Assembly: GCA_946480465.1 (NCBI GenBank)
Contig: CAMLJY010000038.1
Coordinates: 1 to 61,398 of the forward strand
Source: an uncultured Burkholderiales bacterium
Lineage (GTDB): Bacteria > Pseudomonadota > Gammaproteobacteria > Burkholderiales > Burkholderiaceae
DNA: 61,398 bases
Direction of reading: 5' to 3'
Position numbers and translations under genes: made by a program. Within the stretch, counting starts at the first letter, position 1. The number at the start of each line of letters is the position of its first letter. Shown here piece by piece: positions 1 to 7,645 of the stretch. The notes under the pieces were generated by a model. The model worked only from the letters and a program-made list of their open reading frames with translations. It was not told the origin of the DNA and ran no database searches.

Positions 1-2
1 CA

Positions 3-122
3 CGCGCCAGAATCGGCAGCGTGTGCGGCGACCATACGGGGCAGGTCAGTGGGCTGGATTTGCTCCGCGTAGCGGCTTCGTCCAACCAATCATTCCAGCC
101 GACCGCCTCCGGCGGCGGCTGA
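3..122 (+). CDS. 3' end of a preceding integron cassette ORF (partial, tentative)
   Basis: An open frame enters from the left edge and stops with TGA inside the loop of the first attC site, as cassette genes often do. The visible residues (about 39) match no family I recognise. The other two frames either stop earlier (TAG at 70-72) or run on, so the assignment rests only on position relative to attC. It could equally be non-coding. Confidence 0.25.
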   Translation, partial: RARIGSVCGDHTGQVSGLDLLRVAASSNQSFQPTASGGG

Positions 123-137
123 ACTCCAGCGTTAAGC
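79..137 (+). other. attC recombination site (59-base element) of the upstream cassette
   Basis: The site opens with GTCCAAC (fits R'' RYYYAAC) and closes with GTTAAGC (fits R' GTTRRRY), 59 bases overall. Between them, CAGCCGACCGCC and GGCGGCGGCTG pair through the CGCCTCCGGCG centre, giving the folded single strand an integron integrase recognises. The TTCCAGCCGAC and GGCTGAACTCCAGC boxes match the classical attC layout. Recombination would occur at G^TTAAGC (131/132), so a cassette starts at about 132. Confidence 0.8.
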
Positions 138-144
138 GCCTCGA

Positions 145-678
145 ATGCCACTCTTCTACGCGACGGCTGACGACTTGGTTCCGGTATTCGCCGCGGTCGA
201 AGCCAAACTCGACGTTCGATACACGTTCGTTGACCATCAATCGACCGAGCTGATTGAGTCCTGGCGTCATGGCGAGGAGCTGCCAAGCCTCTGGCGATCT
301 AGTCTCTCGGAGTCTGCAATGACTGGCCCCGCATACCTCGTCACGCTCGGCGACTCGTCAATCAAGCCTAGGAAGATACGGCAGAACAGCGGCAAAATTG
401 TCTGGGCCATCGATCAACTGGAAAACCCTGACAGCACGGTATTCATGCACGGTGGACGCTACCGTGAAGACGTCTTGCTCCATGGCCAAGTTGCCGCCGC
501 CTCGCGTACGCCGATCGCTCTCAAGCTGCAGCGAGCGTTCGAGTCAGCAATTCGAAAGCACTTTGTTCACATCAAGGCATTTCGGGTCGGTAAAGCTGCT
601 GAGTTGCTCCTCGATAGCGGAGTTCGACTTACCCCGTCAGCTCAATGTCCAATGGAATATGACCTCTCTCGCCAATAG
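145..678 (+). CDS. Integron gene cassette protein of unknown function (177 aa)
   Basis: This single ORF fills the cassette between two attC sites. The ATG lies 8 bases after GTTAAGC and the TAG 5 bases before the next attC, the usual promoterless cassette arrangement. The 177-residue product has no signal peptide or membrane segment and looks like a soluble cytoplasmic protein. It has mixed composition, a C-terminal helical stretch (about 118-155) and a short acidic tail. I recognise it only as similar in feel to uncharacterised cassette proteins and assign no function. GC is clearly below the rest of the window, consistent with acquisition through an integron. Expression would depend on an upstream integron promoter outside the window. 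Confidence 0.75.
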   Translation: MPLFYATADDLVPVFAAVEAKLDVRYTFVDHQSTELIESWRHGEELPSLWRSSLSESAMTGPAYLVTLGDSSIKPRKIRQNSGKIVWAIDQLENPDSTVFMHGGRYREDVLLHGQVAAASRTPIALKLQRAFESAIRKHFVHIKAFRVGKAAELLLDSGVRLTPSAQCPMEYDLSRQ

Positions 679-683
679 GCCGG

Positions 684-740
684 CGCCTAACGATTGAGGA
701 TAGATCGCGCGAAGCCGCGATCTGATCCGTTTGTTGGACA
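684..740 (+). other. attC recombination site closing the complete cassette
   Basis: The site begins GCCTAAC (R'') and ends GTTGGAC (R'), 57 bases. Inside, GGATAGATCGCG pairs with CGCGATCTGATCC around a CGAAGC loop. The second arm carries one unpaired G, the extrahelical base by which integrases choose the bottom strand of attC. The stem differs from that of the upstream attC, as expected for a mobile cassette with its own site. Confidence 0.8.
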
Positions 741-937
741 AGCCCGTGCCGAAGCGGCCCGGCGGTGCCGGTGGGCCACTGCAAATAAATCCGGAATGAC
801 CCAATACTGTTCGGTTAGAAGAAGGTGCCGGTTGGATTCGTTGGCGACCAAGGCTTTGGCCGGCTCGTCCTGGTTCGTGGGGTGCACGGCCGTGCCTCAA
901 CGACGACCGGTGTGAAGTCAGTTGGTACGCGTGTCGG
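741..937. other. Non-coding stretch between attC and transposase remnant
   Basis: No convincing gene is present. CTGTTCGGTTA at 807-817 could be the outer terminal repeat of the IS4-type element whose remnant follows, but no matching inverted copy is visible at the other side, so it is not called as an IS end. Confidence 0.3.
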
Positions 938-1457
938 CGCGCGACGATCATGCGGGGCGTACTGGGAGTTGCGTCGCTTCACCATGCGCGGCGAGCGCTT
1001 GTCGAGCGTTCGCGTCGCGCGGATGCAGGCGCTGGCCGCGAGGAGTTCATGGAACCACCGGAGCCTGCGTCGGGGCCGCTCTGGGGGGAAAGGCCCCGGA
1101 CCGGGGCTGTGTGCGCCGCACCAGTTCGACATGTCCCTTGAAGGACAGTTCGGCGTGGGGCAGCCGATGTCGCGTCGCGCTCTGGTGCAACAACCAGCGC
1201 ACGGCGTAGTGCGCGAGCACCCAGCCATAGAACTCCTGCCGCACCAGTTCCGGGGTCTTGCTGCGCAGCACCCGCTTGCTCTGCCGGAGATGGGTCTTGA
1301 GTTCATCGAAGACGGCCTCGATTTCCCAGCGCTGGTGATCAGCAGATTCAGGCCAGCGCGAGGGACGGGCAGCCCCTTCCAGGTCCTCGCCGCCGCCCAG
1401 TTCGGGTCGACGCAGGCGTTTGGACGCGCAGAAACGGCTGGATCGTCCAGCCATCAC
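938..1457 (-). pseudogene. IS4-family transposase remnant (C-terminal part, frameshifted)
   Basis: Read right to left, the frame from 1457 encodes the C-terminal DDE region of an IS4-type transposase. It contains HQRWEIEAVFDELKTH, which includes the catalytic Glu region, followed by a segment with EFYGWVLAHYAVRWLL. The frame ends at 1047. The remaining homologous tail (WFHELLA, then SPRMVKRRNS, matching the usual basic NPRVVKRKMS-like ending) continues in another frame between about 1090 and 940. A frameshift near 1085-1120 therefore breaks the gene. The N-terminal two thirds, with the first two Asp residues, are missing. The element cannot be autonomous. Confidence 0.7.
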
Positions 1458-1513
1458 TCAAAGTGAGCGTCAATCAGCTGAGGCTCGTCACGGATTCAGG
1501 GAGATGACAATGA

Positions 1514-1732
1514 ATTCTGCAGTTCCCATTCGAATACAGTGCCGGCGCGACCGAAAGCTCGATCGGGCTGCGCGGCACCTTTGGTGCGTTCTCGGCGATG
1601 GGGTTGTACGACGCCAGCGAAACCGCCGCGGGCGTGAAGGCCAAGGTCGCCACGCTGGGCGCACTGTACAGGTTCGGCCTAACGACGTTCAAGGCCGGCT
1701 GGGGGCTGGCCGACGTGGCGGGCGTGAAGTAG
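1514..1732 (+). pseudogene. Headless gene remnant ending at TAG 1730-1732
   Basis: A 72-codon frame with no start codon before an upstream TGA (1511-1513) has strongly biased GC third positions and ends cleanly at TAG. The peptide includes SSIGLRGTFGAFSAMGLYD and ends GLADVAGVK, with alternating residues that would suit beta-strands. I do not recognise the family; an outer-membrane or autotransporter-like C-terminus is only a guess. It lies directly beside the transposase remnant, so the 5' part was probably lost with the insertion or a deletion. Confidence 0.4.
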
Positions 1733-1737
1733 GAGCG

Positions 1738-1752
1738 CCTGGCTTCGCCAGG
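1738..1752 (+). terminator. Short hairpin just after the gene remnant
   Basis: CCTGGC-TTC-GCCAGG forms a perfect 6-bp stem with a 3-base loop, starting 5 bases after the TAG at 1730-1732. There is no U-tract, so termination is uncertain. Confidence 0.25.
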
Positions 1753-1930
1753 GGCCAGCGACGCTCTCGAAGCGCACCTCGGTCTGCGCTGACGCCGCCA
1801 CCAAGCGTTTCGCCGCCACGGGCACCAGGCAGGTCCGTGGCGTTGGACTGACGCACGGCTTCTGATCCGCCTGCAAGGGCGCCGCCCTCGACTCGCGCGG
1901 ACAGCACCGCGGCCGAGGGCGTTCGATGCC

Positions 1931-3106
1931 TCATCGGCGACCGGAAGTGGAGGGCAGGGCGCGCGCGGCGACCGCACAGAACCAGCGCACGCCCAGCGGC
2001 AGCGCCTCGTCGTTGAAGTCGTAGCAGGGGTGGTGCAGTGGCCGCTCGCCGTCCGGGCCCGGCTCGGCGCGGGCCTGGCCCAGCCAAAGGTAGGCGCCGG
2101 GGCGCTGCTGCAGCAGGAAGGCGAAGTCCTCGCTGGTGAAGGCAGGACGCTCGGCCACCGCGGCGTCCAGGCCCGCATCGGCGGCCGCGGCCAGCGCCAG
2201 CGCCGCCTCGGCGGGTGAGTTGAGCGTGGCCGGGTAGTAGCGGATATAAGACACGTCCGCGGCCACGCCGTGCGCGAGCGCGGTGCCCGCGGCGGCGTCG
2301 CGCAGCGCGGCTTCGATGCGGTCCTGCACCGCCGGGTCGAAGCTGCGCACCGTGCCGGTGATGCGCGCCTCGGCCGGCAGCACGTTGTGGCTCTGGCCGC
2401 CTTCGAGCTTGGTCACCGACAGCACGGCCGAGTCGGTGGGGTCGATGCGGCGCGAGACGATGGTGTTGAGCTGCACGACGACCTGGCTCGCGGCCAGCAG
2501 CGCGTCCGGCGTGTGCTGAGGCTGCGCCGCATGGCCGCCGCGCCCGCGCAGCACGATGTCGAAGCGGTCGGCCGCCGCCATGATCGGTCCGGGCCGCGTG
2601 CGCGCCTGGCCCAGCGGCAGGTCGGGCCAGTTGTGCAGCGCGTAGACGGCATCGCAGGGGAAGCGCTCGAACAGCCCTTCCTCGAGCATGCGGCGCGCAC
2701 CGGCCTGGCCCTCTTCAGCCGGCTGGAAGATGAAGTGCACCGTGCCATCGAAGGTGCACGTGCGCGCCAGCTGCCTGGCCGCACCGAGCAGCATCGCGGT
2801 GTGGCCGTCGTGGCCGCAGCCGTGGTGCGCGCCGGGGTGGCGGCTGGCATGCGGCTGCTTTCCGAGTTCGACCATCGGCAGCGCATCCATGTCAGCGCGC
2901 AGGCCGATGCTGCGGCCGCTGGCCCCGGCGCGCAGCGTGCCCACCACGCCGGTGCCGGCGATGCCTTCGTGCACCTCCAGCCCCAGCAGCCGCAGCGCAC
3001 CGGCAACGATGCCGGACGTGCGCTTTTCATGATAGGCCGTTTCGGGGTGTGCATGCAGGTCGCGGCGCAGCGCGACGAGGTCGGGGATCAGGTCGTCGAC
3101 GATCAA
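1931..3106 (-). CDS. M20D-family amidohydrolase (hippurate / N-acyl amino acid hydrolase type)
   Basis: Cytoplasmic zinc-dependent amidohydrolase that probably removes acyl groups from N-acyl amino acids, as hippurate hydrolase and IAA-amino acid hydrolases do. From the TTG start chosen here the protein is 391 aa. It shows RRDLHAHPE near residue 14, LRADMDALP at 69-77, the metal ligands HHGCGHDGH at 94-102, FQPAEEG near 128, GRGGHAA of the dimerisation domain, and a conserved SEDFA C-terminal motif. The frame is open further upstream to a GTG at 3196, but the extra 30 residues are proline/cysteine-rich and unlike the family. The TTG gives an N-terminus at the usual distance from LHAHPE. It appears monocistronic. 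The substrate cannot be fixed from sequence. Confidence 0.88.
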   Translation of the reverse strand: MIVDDLIPDLVALRRDLHAHPETAYHEKRTSGIVAGALRLLGLEVHEGIAGTGVVGTLRAGASGRSIGLRADMDALPMVELGKQPHASRHPGAHHGCGHDGHTAMLLGAARQLARTCTFDGTVHFIFQPAEEGQAGARRMLEEGLFERFPCDAVYALHNWPDLPLGQARTRPGPIMAAADRFDIVLRGRGGHAAQPQHTPDALLAASQVVVQLNTIVSRRIDPTDSAVLSVTKLEGGQSHNVLPAEARITGTVRSFDPAVQDRIEAALRDAAAGTALAHGVAADVSYIRYYPATLNSPAEAALALAAAADAGLDAAVAERPAFTSEDFAFLLQQRPGAYLWLGQARAEPGPDGERPLHHPCYDFNDEALPLGVRWFCAVAARALPSTSGRR

Positions 3107-3452
3107 GGCAGGCTTTCGGCAAGGATGTGGGTGGCCTGAAAAGCATAGGGTGGTGCGCGCAGCGGGTGATGCCGTTGTGGGCCTGCACATCGGCACAGTC
3201 TTGCGCGGCGCCGTCCATCATCGGCACGCCCGTTCGGGGCGCCACGGGCGGGGGGCGCATTCGGCGGTCATCCCAGCGGAGCAGGGCGGCGCAGGGGTGG
3301 ATCCCTTTCGAGCGCCTGAATGGCTGCATCAGGACATGCTGCGGCCGGCACCGCATTGCACATGATGTGCCGCCAGGCGCCGCACAAGCGCACCAAGCGC
3401 TGCGGGGGCGAACCTATGCTTGACGCACCTGATGCCAGTCACGAGAAGTGCC

Positions 3453-3680
3453 ATGACTCAGCTGATGTTGTTTTCCACTTTCATGCCCGGGCAACCCCGC
3501 GCCGTGCTGCGTTTCGTCCACCGCAGGAACCGCGACCAGTCGCTGGCCTTTCCCTGCGATGCGGCGGGACAGGTCGACCTGGATGCACTCGACGAGCGCA
3601 GCCGCAATCGGTACCTCTTCGCCCGCGCGCTGATGGGCCGCGACTATGCGTCTCCGGTCGTCGCCGAATCCGCCGCATGA
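3453..3680 (+). CDS. Small conserved protein of unknown function (75 aa)
   Basis: A short ORF with a plausible ribosome site (GAGAAG) 5-10 bases before the ATG; another in-frame ATG lies at 3420 without one. The product is soluble with no signal peptide. It starts with a hydrophobic stretch ending in MPGQ, then a basic RFVHRRNRD segment, and ends RALMGRDYASPVV. I associate this compact architecture with uncharacterised small proteins of Burkholderiales but know no function. It lies alone between divergent neighbours, with 130 bases before the aldehyde dehydrogenase. Confidence 0.6.
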   Translation: MTQLMLFSTFMPGQPRAVLRFVHRRNRDQSLAFPCDAAGQVDLDALDERSRNRYLFARALMGRDYASPVVAESAA

Positions 3681-3810
3681 AGTCCGGTTCCTTGTCGGTT
3701 ATTCCGATTGCCATTCCGATGCCCACACCATCCAGCCATTCCGCGGCCATTGCTCGGCGCCCTGAAGGCGGCCGTGGATTCACGGCTCCGCTTCAAAGGA
3801 TCGCCACCGC

Positions 3811-5280
3811 ATGACGTCCCCCCTCATCGAGCGCCTCGCGAGCGCCGGCCTTCTGGATCGCCTTTTCATTGACGGCGAATGGGTCCTGCCCACCGGATCG
3901 GCGCGCGCGTCCGTCATCGACCCATCGACGGAGCAGGCTGTCGCGCAGATCGCCCTGGGCACGGCTCACGACGCCGCCGCCGCCGTGGCCGCGGCGCGGC
4001 GCGCCTTCGGGCGCTGGTCCGCCACCCCGGCCCCAGGCCGCGCCGACGTGCTCGACCGCGTGCACCGGCTGCTGCTGGAGCGCGCCGAATGGTTCGCGCA
4101 GGCGATTTCGTTAGAGATGGGCGCGGCGCTGGCGGCCGCGCGCAGCGCGCACGTGCCCTTTGCCGCGGAGCACGTCCGCGTGGCGCGCGACCTCGCCGCC
4201 AGCCATCCGTTCCTCAGCCACCGCGGCGACCTGGCGATCATGCGCGAGCCGATCGGCGTCTGCGGCCTGATCACGCCCTGGAACTGGCCGCTGTACCAGA
4301 TCACCGCGAAAGTGGGCCCCGCACTGGCGGCGGGCTGCACGGTGGTGCTCAAGCCCAGCGAGCTGTCGCCGCTGAGCGGCCTGCTCTTCGCCGAGCTGAT
4401 GCGCGATGCCGGCGTGCCCGCGGGCGTGTTCAACCTGGTGAATGGCGACGGGCCCGAGGTCGGCGCGGCATTGGCCGCGCACCCGGACGTGGACATGATC
4501 TCGATCACCGGCTCCACGCGCGCCGGCGTGCTGGTGGCGCAGGCCGCGGCGGTCACCGTCAAGCGCGTGGCGCAGGAACTCGGCGGCAAGTCCCCCAACG
4601 TGATCCTGCCGGACGCGGATCTCGCGAAGGCCGTGCCGGCCGGCGTGGCGGCGGCCTTCCGCAACGTCGGCCAGTCCTGCAGCGCGCTGACGCGCATGAT
4701 CGTGCCGCGCGCACGCCTGGCCGAGGTCGAGCGCCTGGCTTGCGAGGCGGTGCGCGACATCGTCGTCGGCGATCCGCGCTCGCCCGGGACCACGCATGGC
4801 CCGGTGGCCAACCGGGCGCAGTTCGATCGCGTGCAGGAGATGGTCGGCGCCGGCATCGCCGAAGGGGCCAGGCTGGTGTGCGGCGGACTCGGCCGGCCGC
4901 CGGGAATGGAGCGCGGCTTCTACGTCCGCCCGACGATCTTCTCCGACGTGCATCCGCAGATGCGCATCGCGCAGGAGGAGATCTTCGGGCCGGTGCTCTG
5001 CATCATCGCCTACGACAGCGTGGACCATGCGGTGGAGATCGCCAACGGCACGGTCTACGGCCTCGGCGCCCACGTGCAGGGCCGCGACCTGGATGCGGCG
5101 CGGGCCGTGGCGGCGCGCATCCGGTCCGGCCAGGTGCACATCAACCATCCGGCCTGGAATCCGATGGCCCCCTTCGGCGGCTACAAGCGCTCGGGCAACG
5201 GACGCGAATACGGCGTGGAAGGCCTGCACGAATACCTGGAAACCAAGGCCGTACTCGGATACGGCCCAGAGACTCCCTGA
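3811..5280 (+). CDS. Aldehyde dehydrogenase family protein
   Basis: NAD(P)-dependent oxidation of an aldehyde to the carboxylate, in the cytoplasm. Its 489 residues are full length for the family. Visible are the PWNWP motif (156-160) with the KPSE cofactor lysine at 181, GSTRAG (234-239) of the Rossmann fold, the general base in QELGGKSPN (Glu256) and the nucleophile in NVGQSCSA (Cys290). The C-terminal EEIFGPVL and NHPAWNPMAPFGGYKRSG segments are also canonical. It is followed after 18 bases by a bicupin gene and then an FAD oxidase. A plausible reading is that the oxidase makes an aldehyde from an amine and this enzyme oxidises it. Substrate is unknown. Confidence 0.92.
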   Translation: MTSPLIERLASAGLLDRLFIDGEWVLPTGSARASVIDPSTEQAVAQIALGTAHDAAAAVAAARRAFGRWSATPAPGRADVLDRVHRLLLERAEWFAQAISLEMGAALAAARSAHVPFAAEHVRVARDLAASHPFLSHRGDLAIMREPIGVCGLITPWNWPLYQITAKVGPALAAGCTVVLKPSELSPLSGLLFAELMRDAGVPAGVFNLVNGDGPEVGAALAAHPDVDMISITGSTRAGVLVAQAAAVTVKRVAQELGGKSPNVILPDADLAKAVPAGVAAAFRNVGQSCSALTRMIVPRARLAEVERLACEAVRDIVVGDPRSPGTTHGPVANRAQFDRVQEMVGAGIAEGARLVCGGLGRPPGMERGFYVRPTIFSDVHPQMRIAQEEIFGPVLCIIAYDSVDHAVEIANGTVYGLGAHVQGRDLDAARAVAARIRSGQVHINHPAWNPMAPFGGYKRSGNGREYGVEGLHEYLETKAVLGYGPETP

Positions 5281-5298
5281 CTTTGAGAAAGAACGTCC

Positions 5299-6024
5299 AT
5301 GACCGCTGCCCTGATGCTGCACCGCGCCGATGGCGCTCCCGAATCGACCCCCTTCCGGAAGGCCGCCTTCGGCGCGGCCGATCCTTTCGCACGCTGCCGT
5401 GAAATCGCCTGGGAAGGACCGGACGCGATGTGCGCCGGCCGGGTCGGCTTCATCGGTGAACTGGACGTGGCCAGCTTCCCCCACGCCGAGACCATCGTCG
5501 TCGTGGATGGCGAGCTCACGCTGATCGCCGCGGGTGCGGAACCGCTCGTGCTCGGCCGCGGCGATGGCGCCGTGATCGCGCGCGGCACTGCAGTGCGCAT
5601 CCTGGCGGGTACACGCGCGCTGTTCGTGTCCTGTGCCGCTGCGGCCCAGGGGCCCGGCAACCCTGGCCTGAAGCGGCTGCGCCGCGATGCCGAGGCGCAC
5701 TACAAGCCGTCCAACCCGCCGCCGGCCGAGGCGCTGCTGGGCCCGGTGCCGCAGTGCCGCAGCGACAGGCTCTTCATCGACGAAGGGGCGCGATACCAGG
5801 CCGGCACCTGGGACTCCACGCCGTACCACCGCATCGTCCGCCCGCACCGCCTGAACGAACTGATGGTGCTGCTGGCCGGCAGCGTGCGTTTCGCCAGCCC
5901 CGACGGCAGCGTGCTGTCGGCCGGCACCGGCGATGCGGTCTTCGTCCCCCAGGGGGCCCCGATCGGCTGGGAGAGCAGCGAGCGTGTCGCCAAGTTCTAC
6001 GTCGTGCAGGAGCTGCAGGCCTGA
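5299..6024 (+). CDS. Bicupin protein (two Cupin_3/DUF861-like domains)
   Basis: The 241-residue protein has two beta-barrel halves. The first (about 30-110) contains SFPHAETIVVVDGEL and a GRGDGAVIARGT turn. The second (about 150-240) contains RPHRLNELMVLLAGSV and GTGDAVFVPQGAP. These G-D-x-x-x-x-P turns are typical of small-molecule cupins. The family is often encoded beside amine or amino acid oxidases, but its reaction is not established; it may bind a ligand or metal rather than catalyse. ATG at 5299 follows the aldehyde dehydrogenase by 18 bases, so the two are probably cotranscribed. Confidence 0.82.
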   Translation: MTAALMLHRADGAPESTPFRKAAFGAADPFARCREIAWEGPDAMCAGRVGFIGELDVASFPHAETIVVVDGELTLIAAGAEPLVLGRGDGAVIARGTAVRILAGTRALFVSCAAAAQGPGNPGLKRLRRDAEAHYKPSNPPPAEALLGPVPQCRSDRLFIDEGARYQAGTWDSTPYHRIVRPHRLNELMVLLAGSVRFASPDGSVLSAGTGDAVFVPQGAPIGWESSERVAKFYVVQELQA

Positions 6025-6125
6025 GCAGATCGTTCCGTGCGAGCGCCAACAACGGCAGGGCCGGTTGCACGCGCCCCGCGATACGGCAGCACCGACTGAA
6101 CAACTCAACCTACGATGGTCTACCA

Positions 6126-7511
6126 ATGAACCTGCCACTGACCATGCACCGCGATCACCGCGCTGGAACGACCGTGCCGCTCGCGCTCAGCCAGCCGCTG
6201 CGCGTGCTGGACACCTCGCCCCGGCTTCCCTCGCATGCCGATGCCGTCGTGATCGGCGGCGGCATCATCGGCGTGTTCGCGGCCTACTACATGGCCCGGC
6301 GCGGGCTGTCGGTGGCGGTGGTCGAGAAGGGATTCATCGGTGCCGAGCAATCCAGTCGCAACTGGGGCTGGTGCCGCCAGCAGAACCGCGACGCGCGCGA
6401 GCTGCCGATGGCCACCAGGAGCCTCGAGCTGTGGGAGCAGTTCACCGCGGACACCGGCGAGGACACGGGCTTCAGCCGCTGCGGCCTGCTGTACCTCAGC
6501 AACGACGAGGAAGAGATCGCACGCTGGGCCCGGTGGCGCGACTTCGCGAAGACCGCCGGCGTGGTAACGCACATCTTGAGCGGCCGCGAAGCGAGCGAAC
6601 GCGGCCAGGCCACGGGGCAAACCTGGGTCGGCGGCGTCTTCTCGCCCACCGACGGCACGGCCGACCCCGCCAAGGCGGCGCCGGCCGTGGCCGCGGCGCT
6701 GATGAAGCTCGGCGGCACCGTGCACCAGAACTGCGCCGCGCGCGGCATCGAGCGCGAGGGGGGGCGCGTCAGCGCGGTGGTGACGGAGGCGGGCACCATC
6801 AAGACCCGCACCGTCGTGTATGCCGGCGGCGCGTGGGCTTCGTCGTTCTGCCGCCAGCTGGGTATTCGGTTCCCGCAGGCGACGGTCCGCCAGACCATCG
6901 TGCGCGTGGCGCCGGTGACGCAGCGGCTGCCGGACGCACTGCACACCGCGCCCGTCTCGGTCACCCGCCGCAGCGACGGCAGCTACAACGTCGCCATCAG
7001 CGGACGTGGCCGCGTCGATCCGACGATGCAGCTGCTGCGCTTCGCGCCGCAGTTCCTGCCGATGTTCGCCAAGCGCTGGCGCAACGTCTTTCCCGGCGGG
7101 CTCGAAGGCATTCGCGGCGGCCATGAATCGCTGGCGCGCTGGAAGCTCGATGCACCGACGCCGATGGAACGCATGCGCGTTCTCGACCCCCGGGCGGACC
7201 GTGCGGCGGCCAGGCTGACCTACGACCGCGCAGTCCAGCTGCTGCCCGCCTTGGGCCAGTCCGGCATCGCCAATGCCTGGGCCGGTTTCGTCGACAGCAC
7301 ACCCGACGGCGTGCCGGGCATCGGCGAAGTGGCGGAGGTCCCCGGCTTCATCCTGGCCGCGGGCTTCTCCGGCCACGGCTTCGGCATCGGCCCCGGGGCC
7401 GGCCACCTGATCGCGGACCTGGTCACCGGTGACAAGCCGATCTTCGATCCCACCCCCTACGACCCCGCGCGCTTCAGCCAGTCGGCTTGGGGCAAGGTGG
7501 CTGACTTCTAG
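6126..7511 (+). CDS. FAD-dependent amine/amino acid oxidase (DAO family)
   Basis: A 461-residue flavoprotein that likely oxidises an amine or secondary amino acid to an imine/aldehyde. The dinucleotide-binding fold is clear: VVIGGGIIG at 41-49 with the ribose-binding acid Glu67 in VVEKG. SSRNWGWCRQQNRD (76-89) follows where DAO enzymes hold the flavin. The C-terminus has GFSGHGFGIGPGAG, closing the FAD site. The chosen ATG has a weak ribosome site; the frame is open upstream but lies over the cupin gene. It follows the cupin by about 100 bases. Together with the aldehyde dehydrogenase this resembles PuuB/PuuC-style amine catabolism, though the substrate is inferred only from gene association. 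Confidence 0.88.
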   Translation: MNLPLTMHRDHRAGTTVPLALSQPLRVLDTSPRLPSHADAVVIGGGIIGVFAAYYMARRGLSVAVVEKGFIGAEQSSRNWGWCRQQNRDARELPMATRSLELWEQFTADTGEDTGFSRCGLLYLSNDEEEIARWARWRDFAKTAGVVTHILSGREASERGQATGQTWVGGVFSPTDGTADPAKAAPAVAAALMKLGGTVHQNCAARGIEREGGRVSAVVTEAGTIKTRTVVYAGGAWASSFCRQLGIRFPQATVRQTIVRVAPVTQRLPDALHTAPVSVTRRSDGSYNVAISGRGRVDPTMQLLRFAPQFLPMFAKRWRNVFPGGLEGIRGGHESLARWKLDAPTPMERMRVLDPRADRAAARLTYDRAVQLLPALGQSGIANAWAGFVDSTPDGVPGIGEVAEVPGFILAAGFSGHGFGIGPGAGHLIADLVTGDKPIFDPTPYDPARFSQSAWGKVADF

Positions 7512-7616
7512 CGATCCGGCACCAACGATCCATTGCCTTCGCGACCGAACCGCTGAAGGACGATTCCCAGGATCGCGCGGCACGTACCGCGCATTGGCGG
7601 CTCCCGCTCCGGGTTC

Positions 7617-7645
7617 GTGCCGCAGGTGGCTTGCTACCGCGGCAC
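7617..7645. terminator. Hairpin at the convergent gene junction
   Basis: GTGCCGC (7617-7623) and GCGGCAC (7639-7645) form a 7-bp inverted repeat spanning the 3' end of the reverse-strand fusion gene. A second hairpin, GCGCGG-6 nt-CCGCGC, lies at 7575-7592. Neither has a T-run, so termination is only suggested by their position between convergent genes. Confidence 0.3.

Noticed and set aside
4111..6138. Long reverse-strand frame opposite the aldehyde dehydrogenase and cupin genes
   Set aside because: It is antisense to genes with full family motifs, is His/Arg-rich and matches no fold; a typical high-GC shadow frame.
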